A DNA stretch of 64,000 bases from CAYGSN01 sp964352675 (GTDB taxonomy: Bacteria; Pseudomonadota; Alphaproteobacteria; Micavibrionales; Micavibrionaceae). The DNA is taken from assembly GCA_964352675.1 (NCBI GenBank), contig CAYGSN010000001.1, positions 62,001 to 126,000 of the forward strand. The letters run 5' to 3'. Below the pieces are notes generated by a model. It saw only the letters and a program-made list of their open reading frames with translations, did not search any database and was not told where the DNA came from. The translations under genes were made by a program, and so were the position numbers. This document shows positions 24,972 through 33,453 of this stretch, piece by piece; positions within the stretch are counted from its first letter, which is position 1; every line of letters starts with the position of its first letter.

Positions 24972-26897
24972 ATGACTCGCATACGTGAAATCAAAACCAC
25001 TTTCACCGCCGGTGAAGTCTCCCAAGAGCTTTTGGGGCGGGGGGATCTGCGTGCCTATGAAAACGGGGCGCTTCAGCTGCGCAATGTTTTTATCAACCCG
25101 ACCGGGGGCGTGACGCGCCGCGCCGGGCTGGCCTACATCGACACAGTGGCAGGGAATGGCCGCCTCATCGCTTTTGAATTCAACGTGTTGCAAACGTATT
25201 TGCTGGTGTTGAGCGACGGGCAGATTGATATCTATGTTGGCGGTACGAAGGAGGCAACGATCGTCTCGCCCTGGAGTGAGGCGCAAATCACCCAGATTGT
25301 CTGGACTCAAAGCGCCGATACGCTTTTGCTGGTCCATCCTGATGTGCCGCCTAAGCGTTTGACGCGCAATGCGGATGCGAGTTGGAGCCTTCTGGATTGG
25401 AGTTTTTTTACGGATAAAAATGTGTCCTACCAGCCCTTCTTTAAATTCGCCGATGCGGAAGTGACGGTGACGCCGAGTGCGACAACGGGCACAATTACAT
25501 TGACCGCTTCGGAGGATGTCTTCCAGGAGGGGCATGAAGATACACGGTTTTATGTGGCCGGGCGCAATGTGATTATCACCGATTACGACTCCCCGACTGT
25601 GGTGAGCGGAACCGTGGTGGAGGAAGAAGATGAGGACGAGATGATTGTCGGTTTGCCGAATACCGATGCTACGATCGACTGGGCCGAGCAGGCTTTCAGT
25701 TCCGTACGCGGCTATCCGGCGACCGTTGCCTTTCACCAGGACAGGCTGGTCATCGGCGGTAGCCGGGATATGCCCAACCGCCTGTGGTTTTCCAAATCCG
25801 GTGATCTGTTCAATTTTGATCTGGGTGAGGGGTTGGACGATGAGTCGATTGAATTTGCAATCCTGTCCGATCAGGTCAACGCGATCCGCGGTATTTTCTC
25901 CGGCCGCCACCTACAGATTTTTACAAGCGGCGCAGAGTGGCAGGTCACCGGTGATCCGCTCACGCCGAGTTCTGTGCAGATCCGCAGGCAGACCCGCGTG
26001 GGATCGACCATCGGGCATTATATCCCGCCGATCAATGTGGACGGAGCAACGCTTTTTGCCGCGCGCAACCGCAAGGAAGTTCATGAGTTTCTTTATACGG
26101 ATGTGGAGCAAGCTTATAGCTCGACCGACATTGCGCTGCTCTCACGCCATATTATTCAAAGCCCGATTGACCAGGATTACGATCAACGCCGAAGGCTGCT
26201 GTTCCTCGTGCGTGAAGATGGAAACTTTGCCACGCTGACCGTATTTCGCGCCGAGCAGGTCGCGGCCTGGACGTTGCATGAAACGGACGGCGATGTGAAA
26301 TCGGTTAGTGTGGTCGGCGATGATGTCTATTTGCTGATCGAACGCAATGGCGCGTTCACGATTGAGGAATTTGACGACACATTCAATCTGGATTCCGCTT
26401 TGGCGGGCGAGGCCGGATCACCGGCAACGGTTTGGTCCGGTCTTGATCATCTCGAAGGATTGACAGTTTCCATTCTGGCCGATGGCGAGGTACAGGCGGA
26501 TAAGGTTGTGCTCGGCGGTTCCGTTACGCTGGACCAGCCGGCCAGCGCGGTGCAGATTGGGTTGCCTTACGCGCATAGGATAGAGCCGCTGCCGCCCAGC
26601 GATATCGGTGCGGCCGGCGGCGGGCGCAAGGTGCGCATGATCGAAGGCATCTTCCGCATCAAAGATACGGCGGCGCTGCGCCTTGATACCGGGCGCGGCT
26701 TGAAGGATATCCCGTTGCGTGAAATTAACAGCGAGCTTGATTTTGACGAGCCGCCTGAACTTGTTAGCAAAGATGTGTGCGTGCGTGCGCTCGGCTGGCA
26801 GGTGGACGGCACCAAGGCGCTTTGGAAAATTGAACAAAATGTGCCGCTACCCTTTACCCTTTTATCCGTAACCACACAACTGAAGGTGAATGACTAA
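24972..26897 (+). CDS. Tail tubular protein B / tail nozzle, T7 gp12-like
   Basis: 641 aa. The start MTRIREIKTTFTAGEVSQELLGRGDLRAYENGALQLRNVFINPTGGVTRRAGL is typical of podoviral tail nozzle proteins (gp12 group). The rest is beta-rich with propeller-like repeats, e.g. YLLVLSDGQIDIYVGG, FHQDRLVIGGSRDMPNRLWFSKSGDLFNF and DGATLFAARNRKEVHEF. It forms the hexameric nozzle that fibres attach to. It is 1 nt overlapped by the next gene (stop/start TAATGG), so the two are translationally coupled. Intact. Confidence 0.87.
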   Translation: MTRIREIKTTFTAGEVSQELLGRGDLRAYENGALQLRNVFINPTGGVTRRAGLAYIDTVAGNGRLIAFEFNVLQTYLLVLSDGQIDIYVGGTKEATIVSPWSEAQITQIVWTQSADTLLLVHPDVPPKRLTRNADASWSLLDWSFFTDKNVSYQPFFKFADAEVTVTPSATTGTITLTASEDVFQEGHEDTRFYVAGRNVIITDYDSPTVVSGTVVEEEDEDEMIVGLPNTDATIDWAEQAFSSVRGYPATVAFHQDRLVIGGSRDMPNRLWFSKSGDLFNFDLGEGLDDESIEFAILSDQVNAIRGIFSGRHLQIFTSGAEWQVTGDPLTPSSVQIRRQTRVGSTIGHYIPPINVDGATLFAARNRKEVHEFLYTDVEQAYSSTDIALLSRHIIQSPIDQDYDQRRRLLFLVREDGNFATLTVFRAEQVAAWTLHETDGDVKSVSVVGDDVYLLIERNGAFTIEEFDDTFNLDSALAGEAGSPATVWSGLDHLEGLTVSILADGEVQADKVVLGGSVTLDQPASAVQIGLPYAHRIEPLPPSDIGAAGGGRKVRMIEGIFRIKDTAALRLDTGRGLKDIPLREINSELDFDEPPELVSKDVCVRALGWQVDGTKALWKIEQNVPLPFTLLSVTTQLKVND

Positions 26898-27379
26898 TGG
26901 CTTCTTTTTCTCCGATTACATCCGTTCTGCCTGCGCTCACCAGCGCGGTCAGTACGTTCCGAACATTTCAAAGCACATTCGGGGCGTTTCAGAACCCCGA
27001 TGGCGATCTGGCCCTGCAGCAGTTGCAGGACCGCCAGCAGCTTCAGGAACAACAACTGGCGCAGAACAACTCTCTGGAGCGCCAACGTATCGCTCTGCAG
27101 GCAAAGCAGGATGAGGAAACGCGGCGCTTGTCTTTGCGTCGTGCGGTGGCCAGGCAGCGCGCCAGCTTCGGCTCGAGCGGCGTCGGCAATCAGGGAGGAT
27201 CGAATGAAGCGGTTCTGCTCGGCCTGTTCGATGAAACGCAGGACGAGCTGCGCAGGCGTGAGGAGCTGGACCAGCTGCGCAACTCGGCCCTCGATCTGGA
27301 ATTTTCCCAACGCCGCGGGCTGAACTTGCTGCAGGCCACGCAGTTGGCCGAGCGGCAGAATTTGAACCGGTTGTTTTAA
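26897..27379 (+). CDS. Coiled-coil virion protein (gp14-like position)
   Basis: 160 aa. After a hydrophobic, Ala/Thr/Ser-rich N-terminus (about 1-35) comes a Gln/Arg/Leu-rich coiled coil (about 40-90, LQQLQDRQQLQEQQLAQNN), a short GSSGVGNQGGSNEAVLLGLFDE linker and a second coiled coil to the C-terminus. It sits where T7 encodes gp14, an ejected inner-membrane channel protein. Similarity is positional and compositional only. No gp15- or gp16-like partner is present, which would be needed for a T7-style ejection core. Confidence 0.72.
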   Translation: MASFSPITSVLPALTSAVSTFRTFQSTFGAFQNPDGDLALQQLQDRQQLQEQQLAQNNSLERQRIALQAKQDEETRRLSLRRAVARQRASFGSSGVGNQGGSNEAVLLGLFDETQDELRRREELDQLRNSALDLEFSQRRGLNLLQATQLAERQNLNRLF

Positions 27380-27416
27380 CGTGGACTTTCAAGAAAATAT
27401 CATGCTATAAGCGATT

Positions 27417-27767
27417 ATGACTTTAAAAGATCAACTTGGTAGAGCCTTAGCGACTGGTGTCGTCTCGTTAGCAGCATCCGGCGGATTTGCCGTGGCTGCT
27501 TATCATGGCACACGTCTTATTCAAGAGCATGCCATGGAACCTTTGCGAGATGGCGCCAGGGTTTCCGCTTTGGTTGTTTCATCTTCCGGATATAGCGGCG
27601 TAGGTTCCAGTCTGGTTGATAAGTTTTCTCAAGCCCGGTCTTTTTCAGAGGAAGGTAAAAGGAATGTCGCTTACGGATTTTCTGCTGCAATAGGGGGCAT
27701 TTTTCTTGGCAGTTTTATTCAAACCTCTATGAATGACGATCACAAGCCCAATCCGTTCCGCTATTAA
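27417..27767 (+). CDS. Small membrane protein inserted between tail genes
   Basis: 116 aa, not recognised. Two hydrophobic segments are visible (about 10-30 ALATGVVSLAASGGFAVAAY, and about 86-103 YGFSAAIGGIFLGSF) around a soluble middle, with a polar tail DDHKPNPFRY. It has no clear Shine-Dalgarno. It lies between the coiled-coil gene and a copy of the repeated terminator, the layout of a moron (an added gene with its own terminator). Codon usage appears less GC-rich than the flanking tail genes, which supports separate acquisition. Confidence 0.6.
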   Translation: MTLKDQLGRALATGVVSLAASGGFAVAAYHGTRLIQEHAMEPLRDGARVSALVVSSSGYSGVGSSLVDKFSQARSFSEEGKRNVAYGFSAAIGGIFLGSFIQTSMNDDHKPNPFRY

Positions 27768-27793
27768 TTAGAACCTGGCCATTTTCAATTTTA

Positions 27794-27817
27794 CCCGCCC
27801 ATCCGGCGGGTTTTTTT
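27794..27817 (+). terminator. Repeated CCCGCC/GGCGGG terminator, copy 2
   Basis: CCCGCC (27794-27799), 5-nt loop, GGCGGG (27805-27810) and seven Ts, 23 nt before the tailspike gene. It is nearly identical to copy 1, including the bases just after the T-run (AT(T)CCCTAAA). Confidence 0.87.
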
Positions 27818-27840
27818 ATCCCTAAAATCAGGAGAATTAT

Positions 27841-29877
27841 ATGCCCACTCACATCCAAATTCCGGCTATGACGCCGATCGTGCGTTATCTGGCCGACGGT
27901 TCCGAAACCGTTTATTCTTACCCCTTTCCCATTTTCGCCAGTGAAGATTTGAGCGTTTATTTAAACGGCGCGCCGCAAATTAGCGGTTTTGATATTGCCG
28001 GGGCCGGGCAAACGGCCGGGGGAAGCGTTACGTTTGATACGGCCCCTGCTGAGGGCGTCATCATTACCCTGGCGCGGGAGCTGGAGATTGAGCGCGTGAG
28101 TGATTTTCTCGAGGGCGGGGATTTTTCTGCCGCCTCGCTGAATAACGAGCTGGATTTCCTTGTGGCCGCCGTGCAGCAGGTCGAGCGCGAGAACGATGTC
28201 ATGCTGCGCTATAGCGACCATGAAGCGCCTGCCAATGTAATTTTACCGTTAAAGGCACAGCGTGCGAACAAGGCGCTGGGCTTTGACGGCAGTGGTAACC
28301 CGATTGCCATTGAGGTGATAGGTGGCGGGGGCAGTGGCACGGGTGATTTCACGGCATCGGGCACAGGGGCGGTGACGCGCCCGGTCGCAGACAAGCTTGC
28401 CGATATGATTTCGGTGAAAGATTTCGGCGCGGTGGGCGATGGCTTAACCAACGATACGCTGGCTTTCCAACAGGCTTTGGCTGCGCATGACAGCGTATTT
28501 GTTCCCACAGGCACATATCTGGTCAGCAATACAATTTCAATAGGTGTGCGCAAGACTCTGATCGGGGCAGGCCAAAAATCCGTCATCAAGGCGCAGAACA
28601 ACAGCTTTAACACCATCGAAATTCCGGCCGGCTTTGTCACGGTGCAGAACATACGGATCGAAGGCGGCCTGATCGGCATCAAGCTTTATGGCGAGGATGG
28701 CGAGTGTGTACAAAATACGATCAGTGATGTGCAGATTATCGGTGCAGCGACGGGAATTCAGCTCGATGGACATGATGACTCTGCCAAGCCGTGCTACTGG
28801 AATAATTTCAACCGCATTCTGGTGGAGCAGCCAACCTTGCATGGTGTGCATCTGACGCTCTCCGGGTTGGGCGATACGCCGAACGCCAACCGGTTTTATG
28901 CAGTGCGAGTTTTTTCCAAAGGCTCAAGTACAACTGGCAGCGGAATTTACGTGGAGGACGGCACGCTGAATAACAGCTTTGTCGATTGTGAGGTCGATAT
29001 GGATACGGCCGAGGGCGATAGCTGTGTGCGCATCGGTGCGGGCAGTGATAAAACCCTGCTGATCAATCTGTATACGGAATCCAAAATGCTGCTCTCCAAC
29101 GTGAAGCTGGATAGCGGCTCGGTGGAAACGGGCATCATTAATCTGACATCCAATAGCGGCGGTGCGGCGATCGAGGATAATTCCGGCGGCAACTACGATG
29201 CGATCAATGCGGGATTTCCGAATAAAAACCGTCTGCGCAAAACAACGGTGACGGACCTGACCGCCACATTGATGCGCTTTGATACAGAATTCATCGACAC
29301 CGCTGGAACGACTGAAATTGATGTGTCGCACAGCGTTCATATTGTTAATGCCACCAACGGTGCAATCACAATTGAATTGCCTGTGGCCTCGGCCGCGCCG
29401 GGTGTGGAAATGACGGTCAAAAAAGTCGATCAGACTCCCAATATCGTGACTGTTTCCGAAAGCGGCGGCACCGGGCCAGACGGCAAAGACATCCAATTGG
29501 GCGGTGCGAATGATTATGTGACCATGGTTTCCAACGGGGCGTTGTGGTACATCACATCCTCCAACCGGATCAGCGGGAATACACGTTTTTTCGATGGCAG
29601 CGGCACATATGATATTGATATGGCAGTGGATACCTATCTGCTCTCCAGCAATAGCGGTGCGATGACTGCGCGTCTTCCTCCAGCCGATGCGGTCGAATCC
29701 ATCGGCCGGACCATCACGATCAAGAAGACGGATGGCTCAGGCAATGCGGTGACTGTTACGGAACAGGGCGGTAGTGGTCCTGATAACTCCTCCCAGCTTC
29801 TGACATCTCAATATGATGCGATCACGGTTCTTTCTGATGGTGGGCAATGGTTCATCATCAGCCGTTTTGATGCATAG
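27841..29877 (+). CDS. Tail fibre/tailspike with pectate-lyase-like beta-helix
   Basis: 678-aa receptor-binding protein, probably a trimer with polysaccharide depolymerase activity. Residues about 8-150 match the T7 fibre N-terminal virion-attachment domain (VRYLADGSETVYSYPFPIF ... ASLNNELDFLVAAVQQVERE). Residues about 190-460 form a right-handed beta-helix of the pectate-lyase superfamily, opening with MISVKDFGAVGDGLTNDT. The C-terminal 200 residues are two tandem copies of a module of about 100 aa (479-578 and 581-678; TVSESGGTGPDG versus TVTEQGGSGPDN). The catalytic residues cannot be identified. The gene is intact. Confidence 0.9.
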   Translation: MPTHIQIPAMTPIVRYLADGSETVYSYPFPIFASEDLSVYLNGAPQISGFDIAGAGQTAGGSVTFDTAPAEGVIITLARELEIERVSDFLEGGDFSAASLNNELDFLVAAVQQVERENDVMLRYSDHEAPANVILPLKAQRANKALGFDGSGNPIAIEVIGGGGSGTGDFTASGTGAVTRPVADKLADMISVKDFGAVGDGLTNDTLAFQQALAAHDSVFVPTGTYLVSNTISIGVRKTLIGAGQKSVIKAQNNSFNTIEIPAGFVTVQNIRIEGGLIGIKLYGEDGECVQNTISDVQIIGAATGIQLDGHDDSAKPCYWNNFNRILVEQPTLHGVHLTLSGLGDTPNANRFYAVRVFSKGSSTTGSGIYVEDGTLNNSFVDCEVDMDTAEGDSCVRIGAGSDKTLLINLYTESKMLLSNVKLDSGSVETGIINLTSNSGGAAIEDNSGGNYDAINAGFPNKNRLRKTTVTDLTATLMRFDTEFIDTAGTTEIDVSHSVHIVNATNGAITIELPVASAAPGVEMTVKKVDQTPNIVTVSESGGTGPDGKDIQLGGANDYVTMVSNGALWYITSSNRISGNTRFFDGSGTYDIDMAVDTYLLSSNSGAMTARLPPADAVESIGRTITIKKTDGSGNAVTVTEQGGSGPDNSSQLLTSQYDAITVLSDGGQWFIISRFDA

Positions 29878-29978
29878 CCGTTTTCCTCCTGACTTTTTTT
29901 CAAAACTATTTTTGAGCTCGTGCGCGTAGCGTGCCTGCACGCCTGAGCGCCAAATAAAAAACGGAGTTTTTTATAAAT

Positions 29979-30278
29979 ATGACTGAAATCAATGAGGACA
30001 CGCGCACGCGCATGGCCGAATTTCTGCCTGATGCGATAGAGCGGGCGATTGAATCTTATCGTCACTTTCTTGCTGTCGGACCGGCTGAAATCAAAGGCAA
30101 AGAAGACCCGGCCAAAAATTTTAAATCCCATCACGATGCCTGCAAGGTCGCCATCGCGCATATCGATCTCCTGATCAAACTCGCGCAATCGATTGCGGCA
30201 CTGAAAGATGTGGATGCGCAAAAGCAAAAAGAACTTTTGGCGGCTGTGAAGAAAGCAAATTCCGAGCTTAAACGCTAA
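29979..30278 (+). CDS. Candidate small terminase subunit
   Basis: 99 aa, helical and charged: DTRTRMAEFLPDAIERAIESYRHFLAVG, then a Lys-rich middle and a C-terminal coiled-coil (LIKLAQSIAALKDVDAQKQKELLAAVKK). I do not recognise it by sequence. It is called TerS because it lies directly before the large terminase gene and after the fibre gene, where T7 has gp18 (TerS). The size and the coiled-coil character fit. The 100 nt before it hold only a weak GCGTGC/GCACGC inverted repeat and a poor ribosome site. Confidence 0.55.
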   Translation: MTEINEDTRTRMAEFLPDAIERAIESYRHFLAVGPAEIKGKEDPAKNFKSHHDACKVAIAHIDLLIKLAQSIAALKDVDAQKQKELLAAVKKANSELKR

Positions 30279-30306
30279 ATCCCCAACCAGAAAGAAAGAC
30301 CCATGC

Positions 30307-31803
30307 ATGTCCCTGCAAAGTACCAAACACGACATCACGCAAGCCGATTTCAAACTCTTCATCGTGCTGTGGAACCAGCAGCAGGGGATGAGCACGCCGG
30401 CGCATCATCTGAAGATGGCCGACTGGCTGGAATGGAGCTGGCAGAAAAAACAAACGCGCCTGTTGATGCAAGCCTTTCGCGCCAGCGGCAAGAGCACGAT
30501 TGTCGGGCTGTTCGCAGCGTGGCTTTTGTATCGGCAGGCGGATTTGCGCATCCTTGTTTTGGCGGCGGATTTTACGCTGGCGAAAAAGATGGTGCGCAAT
30601 GTGAAACGCATTCTGGAGCGCCATCCGCTCACAGCTAAAGCCCGCCCGCAAAAGCCGGACCAATGGGCGGGGGATCGCTTTACGGTGCGGCGGAACATTG
30701 AACTGCGCGATCCGTCCATGCTCGCCAAGGGGGTGAGCTCCAACATCACGGGCAGCCGGGCCGATGTCATTATCTGCGATGATGTGGAGGTGCCCAATAC
30801 CTGCGATACCGCAGATAAGCGCGAGGAGCTGCGCGCACGCCTGGCCGAAATTTCCTTTGTGCTCAGCCCCGGAGGGATGCAGCTTTATATCGGCACGCCG
30901 CACACCTATTTCACCCTTTATGCCGATCGGCCCCGTCCGGAAATCGGGGAAGAGGAGGAGTTCCTCAAAGGGTTTGATCGGTTTTCCATGCCCGTTCTGG
31001 ATGAAGCGGGGGAAAGTGTCTGGGCGGACCGGTTTAACGACAGTGTGCTGGAGCATATGAAGCGCCAGTCCGGCCCGAATAAATTCGCCAGCCAAATGAT
31101 GCTCAATCCGGTGAATATCGCTGAAGGGCGGCTCGATCCGTCCTGTCTGCAAATTTATGATGAGGCGGTGGACTACACGCGTGAGATCCAAACGCTCTTC
31201 ATCGGGCAGACAAAAATGATCTCTGCCAGTGCGTTTTGGGACCCGGCCTTTGGCGCAGCGCGCGGCGATAAAAGCGTGCTGGCCATTACCTATAGTGATG
31301 ATATCGGCAATGTGTATCTCCAGCATCTGGAATATATCGCGGTGAATGCCCATGATGAAACCGATGAAGCGACGCAGCAATGTAGCATCATGGCGCGTTT
31401 GGCCAAGGCGCATTATCTGCCGTCTATAACGGTTGAGATCAACGGCATAGGCCGTTTTCTTCCCGGCATTCTGCGCAATGAGTTGGCGAAGGCGCATGCT
31501 CCTTGCCGTGTGCAGGAGATCGCCAATACAAGGCCGAAAGATATTCGCATTCTTGAAGCCTTTGATGCTGTGCTGGCGGCGCGGCGGCTCTATATTCACA
31601 AATCCGTTTTGCAAACACCGTTCATGCGCGAGGTGCAGGAATGGCAGCCGGGCAAATCCGGCGGCCATGATGACGGGCTGGATGCGGTGGCCGGTGCGTT
31701 GGCGCAACAACCTCTGCGTCTGAAACGCCTCTACGGATCTGGTGGTCAGAGCTGGATGCAAACCGGACGGCCCGGCAAGGCGAAAACAGATTTCGAAATT
31801 TAA
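30307..31803 (+). CDS. Terminase large subunit (DNA-packaging ATPase/nuclease)
   Basis: 498 aa. It powers DNA translocation into the head and cuts the concatemer. The ATPase domain has Walker A FRASGKST (57-64) and Walker B VIICDDVE (about 153-160), with a coupling-motif candidate YIGTPHTYF. The nuclease domain begins near 305 (WDPAFGAARGDKS, first acidic residue), continues with ITVEINGIG and ends with GGHDDGLDAVAGAL. These are RNase H-like acidic positions, so both activities appear intact. ATG 30307 is used; an ATG 4 nt earlier is in another frame. The position matches T7 gp19. Confidence 0.93.
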   Translation: MSLQSTKHDITQADFKLFIVLWNQQQGMSTPAHHLKMADWLEWSWQKKQTRLLMQAFRASGKSTIVGLFAAWLLYRQADLRILVLAADFTLAKKMVRNVKRILERHPLTAKARPQKPDQWAGDRFTVRRNIELRDPSMLAKGVSSNITGSRADVIICDDVEVPNTCDTADKREELRARLAEISFVLSPGGMQLYIGTPHTYFTLYADRPRPEIGEEEEFLKGFDRFSMPVLDEAGESVWADRFNDSVLEHMKRQSGPNKFASQMMLNPVNIAEGRLDPSCLQIYDEAVDYTREIQTLFIGQTKMISASAFWDPAFGAARGDKSVLAITYSDDIGNVYLQHLEYIAVNAHDETDEATQQCSIMARLAKAHYLPSITVEINGIGRFLPGILRNELAKAHAPCRVQEIANTRPKDIRILEAFDAVLAARRLYIHKSVLQTPFMREVQEWQPGKSGGHDDGLDAVAGALAQQPLRLKRLYGSGGQSWMQTGRPGKAKTDFEI

Positions 31804-31947
31804 GGCAAAGCCTCCATCTCATGAAAACCAAACTTTCAGGCTCCGTATGCTCCGATGCGCCTGCCGAGGGTTTTGACGTGCGCCAGCTCAAGGTGTTTCA
31901 ATCCGAACAGGTTTTGCGTGCGACAGGCCAGCCCCGCCGCGCGCGAA

Positions 31948-31973
31948 CCCGCCCTCATCCGGCGGGTTTTTTT
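31948..31973 (+). terminator. Repeated CCCGCC/GGCGGG terminator, copy 3
   Basis: CCCGCC (31948-31953), 7-nt loop, GGCGGG (31961-31966) and seven Ts, 25 nt before the next gene. It closes the 144-nt stretch after terL, which contains a doubtful short frame (31821-32015) that reads through this hairpin. Confidence 0.85.
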
Positions 31974-31998
31974 AATCTAAAACAAAAGGGACATATGA

Positions 31999-32322
31999 AT
32001 GACCTTACTTCCTGAAGAATTGGTCTGGTGGATCACGGCTGTTGATCTGCCGGCCATGGCCGGCCTTTTTTGGCTGATCTGGCGGACGCGCCAGGATTCC
32101 GATCGTGCGGTCGAGCATTTGCAAACCATGCTTGACCGCCGTTCGGAACAATTCCGTGATGCGCTTAATGCATTCAAGTTGGAAGTGGCCAAAACCTACG
32201 CCTCGCAGACCGATCTGCGGGAGTTGGAAAGACGGCTGGTGGGGCATCTGCTGCGTATTGAGGCCAAGCTCGATGCCACCGCGCTGAAGGCCGAAGCGCT
32301 GAACGCAAAATCCAACACTTAA
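31999..32322 (+). CDS. Phage membrane-anchored coiled-coil protein in the lysis region
   Basis: 107 aa. One hydrophobic segment (about 8-28, VWWITAVDLPAMAGLFWLIW) is followed by a basic stop-transfer RTRQDSDRA and a long amphipathic coiled coil (about 38-100, including KTYASQTDLRELERRLVGHLLRIEAKLDATALKAEAL). Similar proteins lie between terminase and endolysin genes in alphaproteobacterial prophages. The function is unknown; a holin-regulator or spanin-like role is possible. It is 20 nt from the endolysin gene and so part of the lysis unit. Confidence 0.72.
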   Translation: MTLLPEELVWWITAVDLPAMAGLFWLIWRTRQDSDRAVEHLQTMLDRRSEQFRDALNAFKLEVAKTYASQTDLRELERRLVGHLLRIEAKLDATALKAEALNAKSNT

Positions 32323-32342
32323 ATTCAAGAAAGATATTAATC

Positions 32343-32831
32343 ATGAAAAAACCAAAGCTGACCCCTTTGGACAGCAAACCCCTGTCCAAAGACAAGAAAA
32401 TGCATGACTTTTACCGTAACATGGAAATCGATGTGCTGGCCCGCACCCTTTGGGGTGAGGCGCGCGGCGAAGGCGATAAAGGAATGGAGGCTGTGGCCTG
32501 TGTCATTCTCAACCGCGTGAAGATTGCCGAGGAAAAGAGCAAATATTGGTGGGGAAATAACATCATACAGGTGTGCCAGAAGCCGTATCAGTTCTCCTGC
32601 TGGAACCGCTCTGATCCGAATTTCCAAAAGCTGCAGGCCGTGGATGAAACCGATCTGTATTTCGCCACCGCCCTGCGCATCGCCCGGCGTGCGGTGATTG
32701 GCCGGATCACGGATAAGACCTACGGCTCTACCCATTATCATGCCAAGGGTGTTTCGCCGTATTGGGCGCGCAATGAAAAGCCGGTGGAAGTTATCGGCAA
32801 TCACATTTTTTATCACCTGGTGGAGGGTTAA
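32343..32831 (+). CDS. Cell-wall hydrolase (SleB/Hydrolase_2 family), phage endolysin
   Basis: 162-aa peptidoglycan hydrolase expected to release particles by cleaving the cell wall. The family core begins LARTLWGEARGEGDKGMEAVACVILNRV (about 34-61), with the conserved catalytic Glu in WGEARGE. It continues with CQKPYQFSCWN and the His-containing GSTHYHAKGVSPYWAR and IGNHIFY. It has no signal peptide, so export would depend on the holin encoded directly downstream (adjacent, stop TAA and start ATG touching). The enzyme bond specificity in this family is lytic transglycosylase-like. Confidence 0.9.
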   Translation: MKKPKLTPLDSKPLSKDKKMHDFYRNMEIDVLARTLWGEARGEGDKGMEAVACVILNRVKIAEEKSKYWWGNNIIQVCQKPYQFSCWNRSDPNFQKLQAVDETDLYFATALRIARRAVIGRITDKTYGSTHYHAKGVSPYWARNEKPVEVIGNHIFYHLVEG

Positions 32832-33359
32832 ATGATTGCACCTGTGCTGGCTAGGATCGGCATTCCGGTCTTGATTAATGTTCTGTCCGAAACGCTGGGG
32901 CAGGTCGATAACCCGGTCACCAAAGGCGCGGCCCGCGCGCTGGAGGAGGTTAATAAAGCACTTCAGGCCGGAGACATTTCGAATGAGCAAATCGCCGAGG
33001 CCAACCGCCATGCCGAGGCGGTGGCCGAAATGCAAATCCGGGAGAATATCTCAAACCTTGCAGCCATCAATGAAACCATCCGCGCGGAGGTGGCCTCACA
33101 AGATCAATATGTCCGGCGCATGCGTCCGACCTTCGGCTATATCATGGCTATGACCTGGGGCGCGCAGATGCTGGGGATTGCCTGGATCATGGTGTTTGAA
33201 ACGGCCAAGGCCGGGGTTGTATTGAACGCGATGGGAAACCTCAGCGCGATCTGGGCGGTTGGCCTGTCCGTGCTCGGCATTTACGTCTATAAGCGCAGCG
33301 AGGAGAAAAAAATACAGGGCGGAAAAGAGGTGGTTTTCTGGAACGGAAAACCTGAATAA
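32832..33359 (+). CDS. 3TM holin (GTA-holin type)
   Basis: 175 aa. It permeabilises the inner membrane so that the endolysin reaches the wall. The sequence matches the '3TM holin of gene-transfer release' pattern: an N-terminal hydrophobic helix (about 1-18), a soluble helical segment (about 30-90) with the conserved VASQDQYVRRMRPTFGYIMAMTW, and two C-terminal helices (about 103-125 and 132-152) followed by a basic KRSEEKK tail. The family was named from Rhodobacter gene transfer agents but also occurs in prophages. It is the last gene of the module; nhaA begins 94 nt later. Confidence 0.87.
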   Translation: MIAPVLARIGIPVLINVLSETLGQVDNPVTKGAARALEEVNKALQAGDISNEQIAEANRHAEAVAEMQIRENISNLAAINETIRAEVASQDQYVRRMRPTFGYIMAMTWGAQMLGIAWIMVFETAKAGVVLNAMGNLSAIWAVGLSVLGIYVYKRSEEKKIQGGKEVVFWNGKPE

Positions 33360-33453
33360 AGTCTTTTTATTCTCTATGGCTCTTTTCTTAAAGCCTATTT
33401 CACCGTATATAAGGTTTCGCAAAACCCTTTAATGCCAAGAGCGAAATTGAGAT

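Larger units (their letters stand above)
17895..33359 (+). mobile_element. T7-like podoviral late-gene module (prophage remnant or domesticated element)
   Basis: A 15.5-kb block carries head, tail, packaging and lysis genes in the order of the T7 late region: small pre-portal protein, portal, scaffold, capsid, gp11- and gp12-like tail proteins, virion protein, fibre/tailspike, candidate TerS, TerL, lysis. Every phage gene is intact and on the plus strand. There is no integrase, excisionase, phage RNA polymerase, DNA polymerase or gp15/gp16-type internal core protein. Interposed non-phage genes (PilZ, YjzC-like, a small membrane protein) resemble morons. I found no att repeats; the boundaries are set by the first unknown gene and by nhaA. 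Confidence 0.8.

Noticed and set aside
24951..25910. 319-codon minus-strand frame opposite the tail nozzle gene
   Set aside because: Antisense to a well-supported tail gene, no ribosome site, composition typical of a shadow frame.
30268..31761. 497-codon minus-strand frame opposite terL
   Set aside because: It is the antisense shadow of the large terminase gene, whose ATPase and nuclease motifs are clear. The antisense product is His/Arg-rich with no recognisable motif.
31821..32015. 64-codon plus-strand frame after terL
   Set aside because: No ribosome site. It reads straight through the third repeated terminator and into the next gene's start, so it is more likely chance; the terminator is reported instead.
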